A DNA stretch of 23,978 nucleotides, taken from contig JAISBO010000003.1 in NCBI GenBank assembly GCA_031266155.1, forward strand, positions 1 to 23,978, read 5' to 3'. The notes below the pieces were generated by a model that saw nothing but the letters and a program-made list of their open reading frames with translations, had not been told where the DNA came from and did no database searches. Made by a program: the position numbers and the translations under genes. Positions 7,633-15,585 of this stretch are shown here, one piece after another. This DNA comes from Puniceicoccales bacterium. GTDB taxonomy: Bacteria; Verrucomicrobiota; Verrucomicrobiia; Opitutales; JAIRKQ01. Every line of letters starts with the position of its first letter. Position 1 is the first letter of the stretch.

Positions 7633-7750
7633 AAATGAAACTCCAAGAATGTTGCAACATAGAAGAATACCATAAAAAATCAAATTTTAAAAAAGACCAT
7701 CCTAACGTTCGATAATCGATAAAAGGCGATATTGTGCTAGAAACAGGGCA

Positions 7751-8107
7751 CTAAAGTGACTCGGCCACATGCAAAATTGCGTTGGTTATTTCTTTGTTTG
7801 ACTTTGTGCCAATTCCGATGAGAGCGATGAATAAATAGTCGTGAAAATGTTTGAAACACTTCAAATTAAGTCTAAAGGCTTCCCGGACCACCCGCCGAAC
7901 CCGATTCCTAGCCACCGCATTACCGATTTTCCTTGATGTGATTATCCCAATTCGTGGTGTTGTGTCATGAAATGACGTACCTGTCGTCGCCCGTTTGAGG
8001 GATTTCAGGACAAACATCCCCCCATAAATACTCTTCGTATTTTTGGAACGGAATTTTTCAAAATCAGAAGATTTTCGCAAGCGTTGGCTTTTGAATAGCC
8101 GGAACAT
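7751..8107 (-). CDS. rnpA: Ribonuclease P protein component
   Basis: RnpA is the small basic protein that helps the RNase P RNA trim 5' leaders from pre-tRNAs. The protein has 118 residues, the normal size. It shows the N-terminal LRKSSDFEKF block, the strand RIGIITSRKIGNAVARNRVR, and the RNR signature helix (residues 62-79) that contacts the RNA. The C-terminal part (DYLFIALIG) is typical. It starts 12 bases after the end of rpmH, the order found in most bacteria, and the two are surely co-transcribed. No separate promoter or strong ribosome-binding site is visible before its ATG. Confidence 0.95.
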   Translation of the reverse strand: MFRLFKSQRLRKSSDFEKFRSKNTKSIYGGMFVLKSLKRATTGTSFHDTTPRIGIITSRKIGNAVARNRVRRVVREAFRLNLKCFKHFHDYLFIALIGIGTKSNKEITNAILHVAESL

Positions 8108-8119
8108 TTGTTGGGATTT

Positions 8120-8260
8120 TTATATGCACACACAGATCTTCTTGCGCCCAATACGCCTGCGTGCTGATAATATCTTACGTCCGCCCCGTGTTGCCATACG
8201 GGCACGGAACCCACATTTTCTGATTCTTTTTAAATTCGACGGATGATATGTCGGTTGCAT
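8120..8260 (-). CDS. rpmH: 50S ribosomal protein L34
   Basis: A 46-residue frame, ATG at 8260 to TAA at 8120, encodes bL34. The family pattern is complete: QPTYHPSNLKRIRKCGFRAR, then MATRGGRKILSARRRIGRKK, ending in a short hydrophobic tail (ICVCI). AAGG (8267-8270) lies six bases before the ATG as ribosome-binding site. The gene leads the rpmH-rnpA unit. In many bacteria this pair sits beside dnaA and the origin, but neither dnaA nor a DnaA-box cluster is present in the 178-base gap to gmk. Confidence 0.95.
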   Translation of the reverse strand: MQPTYHPSNLKRIRKCGFRARMATRGGRKILSARRRIGRKKICVCI

Positions 8261-8365
8261 AATTTACCTTGCTGATTTTAATTACTGCCAACAAAAAGTA
8301 AATTTGCCATATGTCAAGGTTTGACTGGTAAATTTCTTGAAAGAGAAAAATTTTAGTCAACGTTG

Positions 8366-8393
8366 TTTACAAACCTTTTCAAAATTTTATCAT
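8366..8393 (+). promoter_or_regulatory. Candidate sigma-70 promoter for gmk
   Basis: TTTACA (8366-8371), a 16-base spacer and TATCAT (8388-8393) each match the sigma-70 consensus at five of six positions. The predicted start is about 40 bases before the GTG of gmk. Confidence 0.45.
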
Positions 8394-8438
8394 AGAATTT
8401 GTGGTGTTTATTTTTTCACTTAAAAACAGGCTTAACCG

Positions 8439-9122
8439 GTGATTTGTCAAAAAAAATTATGGAAGAGTAAGGGATTAATTTTAATCCTATTAGTCACATT
8501 CGTTGTTTTATTATCGATGAAAAGCAAGTATAGTTCTGCAAGAAAAGCTCCACCCACATTGTTTATATTATCCGGACCTTCTGGAGTGGGAAAGGATACC
8601 GTTGCCAGGAGATTATTAGAAAAGGTCGGGGCCAAAAATCTAAAAAAGATGGTTACTACCACCACCAGGCAACCGCGGAAAGGTGAAGTGGATGGCATAG
8701 ATTATCACTTCGTTGATAGGGAAGAATTTCTTAGACGAATAGAAAGGTCGGAATTTTTGGAATACGCCAATGTGCACGGAGATTATTACTACGGTTCTTC
8801 TCGGGTAGACGTCGAATCAACCCTGTCGTCAGGAATTAACGCTCTCTTGGTAATCGATGTGGCGGGGGTTGAACAAATTTTAAAGCAGAAAAACAATTTT
8901 CGGACGGTTACTATTTTTATTGTTCCCAAAAGCTTGGATGAGCTCAAGCAAAGAATCGCTGGCCGGGGGTCTGAAACGGCGGAATCAATGGCTAAACGCC
9001 TTCGAACGGCGGAAAATGAAATTAAAAAAGCTTCCATGTATGACCACGTCATTACAAGTGGTTCCCGGGATGAGGATTTTGCGGCTCTTCTAGAAATATA
9101 TAACAAGGCCCAATTGGAATGA
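8439..9122 (+). CDS. gmk: Guanylate kinase with N-terminal membrane helix
   Basis: Guanylate kinase converts GMP to GDP with ATP. The kinase domain begins near residue 37. It has the P-loop GPSGVGKDT (46-54), TTTTRQPRKGEVDGIDYHFV with the GMP-binding Arg and Tyr, EFLEYANVHGDYYYG, LLVIDVAG and the lid RGSETAESMAKRL. Asp53 replaces the usual Ser or Gly after the P-loop Lys. Unlike standard ~205-residue cytosolic enzymes, this one has a hydrophobic helix at residues 12-26 (LILILLVTFVVLLS) flanked by Lys, which predicts an inner-membrane anchor with the kinase in the cytoplasm. The start is GTG at 8439 with AGG eight bases upstream. An in-frame ATG at 8517 (residue 27) would give a soluble form but has no ribosome-binding site. 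It is divergent from rpmH. Confidence 0.9.
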   Translation: MICQKKLWKSKGLILILLVTFVVLLSMKSKYSSARKAPPTLFILSGPSGVGKDTVARRLLEKVGAKNLKKMVTTTTRQPRKGEVDGIDYHFVDREEFLRRIERSEFLEYANVHGDYYYGSSRVDVESTLSSGINALLVIDVAGVEQILKQKNNFRTVTIFIVPKSLDELKQRIAGRGSETAESMAKRLRTAENEIKKASMYDHVITSGSRDEDFAALLEIYNKAQLE

Positions 9123-9168
9123 TTTTACCATGGGATAATTGTAGGATTGATTCCTCATTTTGGCTTTA

Positions 9169-10677
9169 CTAGCGGTTATATCTCCCTCCTATTTTTCGAG
9201 AAGAATAGGCTCGTTTTTCAAGTTTCAAGTGCTTTTCTGCCAATTTGGCGAGCTGCGCAAAAGGCAGCCCTATTAGGAAATAGATAAGGGCAACGATTGC
9301 ACCCATTCCAAAGAAGTTAAACGAGTTGCTCGCAATCAGCATATAGGTTTTTGTCAATTCCATTATTGTGATTAGCGAAACGAGGGATGAATCTTTTAAA
9401 ATCGCGATAAAATCGTTCGTAAGCGGAGGCAGAACAAACGTAAACGCCTGTGGCAGGATAACATGGCGCAAAGATTGCCATTGGTTCATACCCAATGCCC
9501 GTGCTGCTTCCATCTGTCCATAGGGAACGGCTGCCATTCCAGCACGAAAATTTTCTGCTTCGTAGGCAGCATAATTCATTCCAAGGGTTAATATTCCAGC
9601 GACCAATGGCGGTAGTGTTATTCCTATGCACGGGAGGCCATAGAATACAAAAAACAGTTGGATTAGGAGTGGAATGCCCCGTAAAAGCTCTATCACTGAA
9701 ATGGCAAAAAAACTTATCCACTTTGGCATATATACCCTCATAATTGCGAAGCAAAGCCCCAGGACTATGGCTACGCACATCGACAGAATTGATATCATTA
9801 GGGTAACATAGGCGGCTTTTATGAAAAAAGGTAACACTTTGACGTATTGGACCGTTGGTTTATCCTGTCCTCCGGGAGACCCGGGATTCAAACTTGTGGT
9901 TTCCGTTTTTGATCCTCTGGATTTTTCACATAGATGAGAGTAGGAGGTATTGTGTAGACCCCACTTTGACACGATTGCATCGAGGGAACCATCCCGTTGC
10001 ATATCTCCGATAATGTCATTTATTGCGGCCATAAGTTCGCTATTCTTAGGGGTCGATACGATGGAATACTTTATCTCGTCGAGCTCATCGACAATTTTTA
10101 GGCCGGATAGCTTCCTGGTATAGTACGCTGCATTTTGTCCATCCAATAGAATCGCGTCCACACGTTTATCCTTTAGATCGGAAATGGCGCAATATTCATT
10201 TGGGTAGCCGATGACCTTAACATCCTTTAGACTATTTATCAAAATATTTTCTGCTTTAGAGCTTCGTAAAACACCGACAATGGCTCCACTACAATCGAGG
10301 ATAGACTTGATAGTGTCAGTATTCGAACGAACTATAAGAGATAGGCCACAGGCATAGTATGGATTCGAAAAAATGGCACTATTTTCTTTCCCTTCTTCCG
10401 GTGAAAAACCATTAATGACCACATCGTACAGATCCCTTTGGAGGCCAGAGATTAGGCCGTCCCAATCGTTTTGATGGAATTCTGCTTTGCGCCCGAGACG
10501 TTTGGCAATGTGGTCTATGATATCTTTCTCAAAACCCACCAGCTTTGATAAATCTCCATTCTCGTAGAACACGTTTGGTGCCCCACTTTCTGCATCGGCA
10601 GCCCAGCGCAACACTGGTTCATCGGCCAATAAAACAGATCCAAACAACAATAATACGATAAAATAGGGATTTTTCAT
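9169..10677 (-). CDS. Fused amino-acid ABC transporter: binding protein plus permease
   Basis: This 502-residue protein joins two parts of a polar amino-acid (glutamine-family) importer. A signal peptide (about 1-18) leads to a family 3 solute-binding domain (about 20-245, with VGFEKDIIDHIAKRLG, DWDGLISGLQ, DVVINGFSPEEGKENSAIFSNPYY). A Gly/Ser/Pro linker (about 246-275) follows. Then comes a HisM/GlnP-type permease (about 280-495), with the EAA loop MEAARALGMNQWQS..HVILPQ that docks the ATPase. The binding domain is thus tethered outside the membrane instead of diffusing or being a lipoprotein. The ATG overlaps the stop of the ATPase gene by one base (TAATG), so the two are translationally coupled. 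The exact amino acid cannot be told from sequence. Confidence 0.92.
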   Translation of the reverse strand: MKNPYFIVLLLFGSVLLADEPVLRWAADAESGAPNVFYENGDLSKLVGFEKDIIDHIAKRLGRKAEFHQNDWDGLISGLQRDLYDVVINGFSPEEGKENSAIFSNPYYACGLSLIVRSNTDTIKSILDCSGAIVGVLRSSKAENILINSLKDVKVIGYPNEYCAISDLKDKRVDAILLDGQNAAYYTRKLSGLKIVDELDEIKYSIVSTPKNSELMAAINDIIGDMQRDGSLDAIVSKWGLHNTSYSHLCEKSRGSKTETTSLNPGSPGGQDKPTVQYVKVLPFFIKAAYVTLMISILSMCVAIVLGLCFAIMRVYMPKWISFFAISVIELLRGIPLLIQLFFVFYGLPCIGITLPPLVAGILTLGMNYAAYEAENFRAGMAAVPYGQMEAARALGMNQWQSLRHVILPQAFTFVLPPLTNDFIAILKDSSLVSLITIMELTKTYMLIASNSFNFFGMGAIVALIYFLIGLPFAQLAKLAEKHLKLEKRAYSSRKIGGRYNR

Positions 10678-11447
10678 TACATGTATCGCTTGAGAAATCT
10701 ACGGGTTCTGTCATCCTGTGGGTTTATAAAAATTTCATCCTCGTCGGAAATTTCTATAATTTCACCATTTTCCATATAAATTATATAGTCGGAAGCATCC
10801 TTGGCAAAACGCATTTCGTGGGTAACAATAATCTGTGTCATTCCTTCCGCATCGAGGTCGCGCATGACCTGCAAAACTTCTTCCACCATTTCCGGATCAA
10901 GGGAAGAAGTTGGCTCATCGTACAGCATGACTTTCGGTTTCATTGCCAATGCCCGGGCGATGGCTGCCCGCTGCTTTTCTCCGCCGGATAAACTCCAGGG
11001 ATAGCGTCCACTTAAATTTCCTAGGCCAACCTTTTCCAGCAATGCCATCGCCAGAGCCTTAGCTTTTTCCTGTCGTTCATGTTTGACAACGATCTGGGCA
11101 AGGGTTACGTTGTCCAGCAGTGTTTTGTGGGGAAATAGGTTAAAAGATTGAAAAACCATCCCCACATTTTGGCGCAATTGGTGGGCCTGTCGCCAAAAAA
11201 AGTCCTCATTCTTTTCATGGTCCATCGTACATAGGCAGACGCCGTCTATGGTAATTTCTCCATCATCCAGTACTTCCAAACAATTCAAACATCGCAGCAA
11301 TGTCGATTTCCCACAGCCCGATGGTCCTATTACAGAAACCAAATCGCCACTTTCTATTTGGAAAGATACGTGTTTTAAGATCCTATCCTGCCCATAATCT
11401 TTACAAAGATTTGAAATACTAATTAAAGGCTCTGGACGATTGGACAT
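10677..11447 (-). CDS. Amino-acid ABC transporter ATP-binding protein (GlnQ type)
   Basis: This is the ATPase that drives the polar amino-acid importer encoded directly after it. The 256-residue protein has all nucleotide-binding motifs: Walker A GPSGCGKST (41-49), Q-loop VFQSFNLFPH (98-107), ABC signature LSGGEKQ (153-159), Walker B VMLYDE (173-178), D-loop SSLD and switch His210 in VTHEM. It is a little longer than GlnQ (~240), with a ~15-residue acidic insertion around DGVCLCTMDHEKNEDFF. It starts 35 bases after lspA in the same direction, so it may be transcribed from the ileS-dksA-lspA unit. No strong ribosome-binding site is seen; an A-rich run precedes the ATG. Confidence 0.94.
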   Translation of the reverse strand: MSNRPEPLISISNLCKDYGQDRILKHVSFQIESGDLVSVIGPSGCGKSTLLRCLNCLEVLDDGEITIDGVCLCTMDHEKNEDFFWRQAHQLRQNVGMVFQSFNLFPHKTLLDNVTLAQIVVKHERQEKAKALAMALLEKVGLGNLSGRYPWSLSGGEKQRAAIARALAMKPKVMLYDEPTSSLDPEMVEEVLQVMRDLDAEGMTQIIVTHEMRFAKDASDYIIYMENGEIIEISDEDEIFINPQDDRTRRFLKRYM

Positions 11448-11482
11448 TTTTTTAAAAAACTGTTAGCTAATGAAACACAGAC

Positions 11483-11944
11483 TTATCTCGCTTCTTGTTT
11501 TTTTTGGCGAAAAGTAAATAACAAAATTATCACACCCATACAAATAACACTATCGGCAATGTTAAATACCGGCCAATGGTAGAATTTTAAATCAACACCT
11601 ATGAAATCAATCACATATCCCCGAAAAATCCTATCGAGGGTATTGGCAAAAATTCCACCAAAAACCATCGCCCCAAGAACTTTCTGAAAGGCCGTTTTAA
11701 ATTGTTTGTACGCAAGGCCTAGAATAACCATCGATAGGACTCCAAACATGGCCAAAATGGATGAATGTCCGCCAAACATACTCCAGGCTGCCCCCGTGTT
11801 TTCAGCATAGACAAAGGACAGGAATGAATTTATTCTGATCACATCGTTTTTCACAAAAGTCTGAACAATTATCTTAGTCGTTTGATCGACCAGCACAATC
11901 AAACATGCGGTGGTAAAACAAATGCATCTGGTAACATTACTCAT
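11483..11944 (-). CDS. lspA: Lipoprotein signal peptidase (signal peptidase II)
   Basis: LspA is the inner-membrane aspartic protease that removes signal peptides from prolipoproteins after lipid attachment. The 153-residue protein has the four expected helices and the conserved blocks: DQTTK (20-24), FVYAENTGAAWSMF (44-57), the catalytic Asp113 in NTLDRIFRGYVIDF, and Asp131 in FNIADS. I chose the ATG at 11944, which overlaps the end of the dksA-like gene by eight bases. A longer frame to 12076 lies wholly within that gene and adds a Lys/Arg-rich stretch with no family support. Overlap with dksA points to coupled translation; this dksA-lspA order is known from Chlamydiae and Verrucomicrobia. 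Confidence 0.95.
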   Translation of the reverse strand: MSNVTRCICFTTACLIVLVDQTTKIIVQTFVKNDVIRINSFLSFVYAENTGAAWSMFGGHSSILAMFGVLSMVILGLAYKQFKTAFQKVLGAMVFGGIFANTLDRIFRGYVIDFIGVDLKFYHWPVFNIADSVICMGVIILLFTFRQKKQEAR

Positions 11945-12671
11945 CTTCTTTGGTCTCAAAATCTGCCAACTCTTCGGCCGATTGGTCAATCTGGAATATC
12001 GAACCCCCAGAGGCTTCTGCCGGTTTATTTTTTTCTTTTTCTTTCGCTGTCTGGCCTTCGATCGAAAATCTAGCAAATGGTACGGCGAGCAGCCGTTGGG
12101 GCTCTATGGGTTTACCCGTTAACTCGCAAATGCCATAGGTGCCATCGTAAATTCGCTGAATGGCTTCTTCAACCTCGGTTAACGCCTCCTGTTCGTTGGA
12201 CATTAAAGCTATGGCAAATTCCGAATTGAAAGACTCGATTTCGTGGTCGACATCATCCTGGGTATCGCCAACGGAAATGGCCAAATTAGTAGTTGTTAAC
12301 TTGGAAAGTTCTTTTTTGAGATCGTTTTTCAATTTCAGCAAAAGTTTGTAATACTTCCGATGTTTTTGAGGAATTTCGTCGGGACTTTTATCCCCAACAT
12401 TGACTTGCTTTGAATGCATGGGGTCAAATCCAAAAATATCGGCCACCGATGCCACTCCTACTTTTTGCTGGGGCTGGCTATCGATTTGCTGGGCCAGGAT
12501 ATCTTTTTTCTTCTCAACAATTTCTTCATGTTTTTCTACCTCCATTCTTTCTTTTTTCGCTCGTATCAACTCGCGGGCATCGTCGATAGAAAAAACAGCA
12601 TCGTCATTTTTCCTTGTCCTGGCAAAATATTTGCTTTTCGCTTCCTGATTAATGTTTTCCAAAACACTCAT
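11937..12671 (-). CDS. DksA/TraR-family protein with degenerate zinc finger
   Basis: This 244-residue protein has the C-terminal half of the DksA/TraR family. DksA binds RNA polymerase through its secondary channel and acts with ppGpp. Visible are the coiled-coil region (HRKYYKLLLKLKNDLKKELSKL ... DDVDHEIESFNSEFAIAL) and the globular block GTYGICELTGKPI..QRL.AVPFARFSIE. Of the four Cys zinc ligands of classical DksA only one (GIC) remains; the others are Thr, Phe/Ala and Gly. The first ~100 residues are a charged extension rich in Lys, Glu and Gln, and an acidic tail of about 40 residues follows the finger. It begins 13 bases after ileS and overlaps lspA. Whether it still acts on RNA polymerase is open. 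Confidence 0.85.
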   Translation of the reverse strand: MSVLENINQEAKSKYFARTRKNDDAVFSIDDARELIRAKKERMEVEKHEEIVEKKKDILAQQIDSQPQQKVGVASVADIFGFDPMHSKQVNVGDKSPDEIPQKHRKYYKLLLKLKNDLKKELSKLTTTNLAISVGDTQDDVDHEIESFNSEFAIALMSNEQEALTEVEEAIQRIYDGTYGICELTGKPIEPQRLLAVPFARFSIEGQTAKEKEKNKPAEASGGSIFQIDQSAEELADFETKEDE

Positions 12672-12684
12672 ATCGTCGTAAATG

Positions 12685-15498
12685 CTATTTTAAAAGATTT
12701 TCATATTTTTCAGCAAGTGCCTCAAAACATTTCTGGGATACTTTGCCGAATGGTCCAGCATCGACAAGATGGTCGACCCATTTCCAGCTGCGAGGACACC
12801 TTTCACCACTCGCGGTGGTTATTTCAACCGAACACTGCCCATCGGGAACTATTTCTTTAATTTCCACCTGGGAAACTATGAACACTTCAGGCAAAATTTC
12901 CCGATATTTTTGTAATAGTGGGAATGCCTTGTCTTTTGGAGAAATTTCAACGATTGCTTTGGCATCAAGGGATTGCCCAATTAATTTGCTCTGTCTGGCT
13001 TGCTCGAGCCGTTCATTAACTTTCGTTTTAAATGATAGCAGTGCGTCGAATTCTCGCTCCTCGTTTGAAAAATCTCCTATGGTGTTTACATTCGGCCAAT
13101 CCATCAGTTGGATGCGGGTTTCCCCAAAATCACTATCATTCAACGCGTATGCCATTGCTTCGTCGCAGGTAAATGTAGTAATTGGGGCAAGTAAAGCAAG
13201 TATCATATTAAAAATCATGTAAATTGCCGTTTGGGATGACCTGCGTTCGTAGGAATTAGGTGCAAAGGTGTATAGTCTATCCTTTAAAATATCGTGATAC
13301 GTAGCCGATAGTTCAACGGAACAAAATCTGTTCAGCAACTGATAAACTTTGTGTATTTCGTAGGCATCGAAGGCAGATGTAACTGCTTCGACAAGATTTT
13401 TAGTCTTTTGTAGTATCCATCTGTCGATTAGTGTCATTTTCCCCTGCTCGACGTTATTTTTTTCAAAATTGAAATCAAACAGGTTTCCGATTTGAAACCG
13501 TAGCGTGTTCCTGAAGGTTCGATAGGTAGCGGATATGTGGTTGATTATGTCGTCGGAAATTGTTATGTCGTCTCGAAAATCTTCCGAAGAAATCCATAGC
13601 CTTATAACATCTGCTCCAAACTTATTCACATAGTCATCGGCAGTCTGCGGTTTGCCGTCACTTTTTGAAATTTTCTTCCTATCTTCCCCAACGATAAAAC
13701 CATGGGTCAGGACATTTTTGAATGGAGCAATTTTTTCCCCGGAAATTATGCTCGTCCACATCGACGATTGGAACCATCCGCGATGTTGGTCACTTCCTTC
13801 CAAATACATATCCGCCGGCCATACCAATGAGGCATTTGTTTTCAAAACGGCCTGGTGGCTATTACCGGAATCTATCCAGACGTCCAACGAATCTATGCAC
13901 TTTTTGAGTTTTTTAGGGGAAAAACCGTCGGGCAATGGTATTCCATCCAATAGGGTTTCTTCATTGGACTCAAACCAAAAGTCGGATCCTCGCTGTCCAA
14001 TTTTTTTGGCAATGCTGCGAATGACCTGTTCATCGAGCAACGCGTTGCCGGTTTCATCGTAAAATGCTGGCAATGGGATTCCCCAAACACGCTGGCGGCT
14101 AATGCACCAATCGTTTCTCGATGCAATGGCTGCCCTTATCCGGTTTTCACCCCACGCCGGAACCCAATTCACACCGCCCACGGATTCTTGCATCTTTCCA
14201 CGCAAGTTATTTTTATCCAGGGCGATGAACCACTGGGCCATGGCACGGAAAATTACTGGCGTTTTGGACCTCCAGCAATGGGGATATTGATGTTTGTATG
14301 ATTTCTTAGCCAACAGTGCCTGCGCCAAATTTAACATCTCGACGACCCTATCATTCGCTTCGCACTTGCCATCGCTGTCCAGAACACTCACGCCAACCAG
14401 TTCCGGGGGTATTTGCCCATCGTTGACATACTTTCCGTCGTCGTCGAGGGGGCAATAGACATCAAGTTTGTATTCAATTCCCGTATTATAATCTTCGAGA
14501 CCATGTCCCGGTGCAGTGTGAACACATCCCGTTCCCGAATCGGTTGTTACGTAATTTGCCAGAACGATCTGGCTAGGCCTGTCGATTAGGGGATGCTTCG
14601 TTTGCAATCCTTCTAGCTGGGATCCCTGGAAAGTCGCCATCACATCGAAATGCTCAATACCACAGCTTTGGACAAAATCCTGCACCCTATTTTCGCAGAC
14701 CAAATAATTTTCATGACCGCAGTTTAGGATGACATATTTCAAGTTTGGATGTACGGCAATGGCAAGGTTGGATGGAATCGTCCATGGTGTAGTCGTCCAA
14801 ATTACCACATGGGCTGAGCCACTAACTTTTAAGGACCCAAGGGATTCATCGGTAAGTTTAAATTTTACCCAGATCGATGGGCTGACATGTTCCCGATATT
14901 CAACTTCCGCCTCTGCCAGAGCAGTTTTACATGGTATAGACCAATAGACGGGTTTCTTGCTGCGATAGACTAATCCCTGGGCAACACAATCCGCAAAAAA
15001 ATTAAGCACACATTCCTCGTAGGCAGGGTCCATGGTGCGGTAATCGTTTTCCCAGTCGGCAAGAATGCCCAACCGTTCAAATTGGGAACGCTGTGTTTTT
15101 ATAAATTTTTGAGAATAGGCCGTACATGCCTTGCGCAACGATATGGCGTCGAAATTTTCTTCCTTTTCCCGTAGCTCCTTGACCACCTTATGCTCTATGG
15201 GAAGCCCATGGCAGTCCCACCCGGGCACGTAGGGCGTTCGGAAGCCTCGCATGGTTTTATAACGGACAATAATATCCTTCAAAATCTTATTTAGAGCCGT
15301 CCCTATGTGCACATATCCATTGGTAAAAGGAGGCCCGTCGTGGAGGATAAATGGCTCCCCTTTGGCATTTTTTCGTTGTATTTTTTCATATACCCCGTCC
15401 TCCTGCCACTTTTTTGTCCTAATGGGTTCTCGGTTGACCAAATCTGCCCGCATGGGAAAGTTTGTCTTTGGCAAGTTTAAAGTGTCCTTTAGATTCAT
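12685..15498 (-). CDS. ileS: Isoleucyl-tRNA synthetase
   Basis: IleS charges tRNA-Ile and edits misactivated valine. The 937-residue protein is full length. The class I HIGH motif is present as HIGT (64-67, within GYVHIGTALNKILKD) and the KMSKS loop as KISKS (DRKKISKSDGKP). The CP1 editing domain shows WTTTPWTIPSN and GTGCVHTAPGHG.EDY. The anticodon-binding domain and a C-terminal extension follow. The C-terminal zinc site is incomplete: CPRSW replaces CxxC, and the last Cys stands alone in SQKC. It is followed within 13 bases by the dksA-like gene and then lspA, probably as one transcript. The upstream 87-base gap to terC may hold its own promoter, which I cannot define. Confidence 0.96.
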   Translation of the reverse strand: MNLKDTLNLPKTNFPMRADLVNREPIRTKKWQEDGVYEKIQRKNAKGEPFILHDGPPFTNGYVHIGTALNKILKDIIVRYKTMRGFRTPYVPGWDCHGLPIEHKVVKELREKEENFDAISLRKACTAYSQKFIKTQRSQFERLGILADWENDYRTMDPAYEECVLNFFADCVAQGLVYRSKKPVYWSIPCKTALAEAEVEYREHVSPSIWVKFKLTDESLGSLKVSGSAHVVIWTTTPWTIPSNLAIAVHPNLKYVILNCGHENYLVCENRVQDFVQSCGIEHFDVMATFQGSQLEGLQTKHPLIDRPSQIVLANYVTTDSGTGCVHTAPGHGLEDYNTGIEYKLDVYCPLDDDGKYVNDGQIPPELVGVSVLDSDGKCEANDRVVEMLNLAQALLAKKSYKHQYPHCWRSKTPVIFRAMAQWFIALDKNNLRGKMQESVGGVNWVPAWGENRIRAAIASRNDWCISRQRVWGIPLPAFYDETGNALLDEQVIRSIAKKIGQRGSDFWFESNEETLLDGIPLPDGFSPKKLKKCIDSLDVWIDSGNSHQAVLKTNASLVWPADMYLEGSDQHRGWFQSSMWTSIISGEKIAPFKNVLTHGFIVGEDRKKISKSDGKPQTADDYVNKFGADVIRLWISSEDFRDDITISDDIINHISATYRTFRNTLRFQIGNLFDFNFEKNNVEQGKMTLIDRWILQKTKNLVEAVTSAFDAYEIHKVYQLLNRFCSVELSATYHDILKDRLYTFAPNSYERRSSQTAIYMIFNMILALLAPITTFTCDEAMAYALNDSDFGETRIQLMDWPNVNTIGDFSNEEREFDALLSFKTKVNERLEQARQSKLIGQSLDAKAIVEISPKDKAFPLLQKYREILPEVFIVSQVEIKEIVPDGQCSVEITTASGERCPRSWKWVDHLVDAGPFGKVSQKCFEALAEKYENLLK

Positions 15499-15585
15499 TG
15501 GGCGACCATAAGTAATTTACATATTGAAAATGTCCAGTCGTAAAATAACAATTGATGAAAATTTTGCACCTCTAAAATTGAGCCA

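Noticed and set aside
8005..8360. Minus-strand frames of 69 and 61 residues around rpmH
   Set aside because: They read rpmH and rnpA out of frame; the L34 frame at 8120-8260 explains the region.
8261..8438. Replication origin beside rpmH
   Set aside because: rpmH often neighbours oriC, but there is no dnaA and no cluster of DnaA boxes here.
11945..12076. N-terminal extension of lspA giving a 197-residue protein
   Set aside because: It lies inside the dksA-like gene, is a Lys/Arg-rich out-of-frame reading, and LspA proteins start at the ATG at 11944.
11937..12860. Long + strand frames opposite dksA and ileS
   Set aside because: They are antisense to well-supported genes and have no domain signatures.
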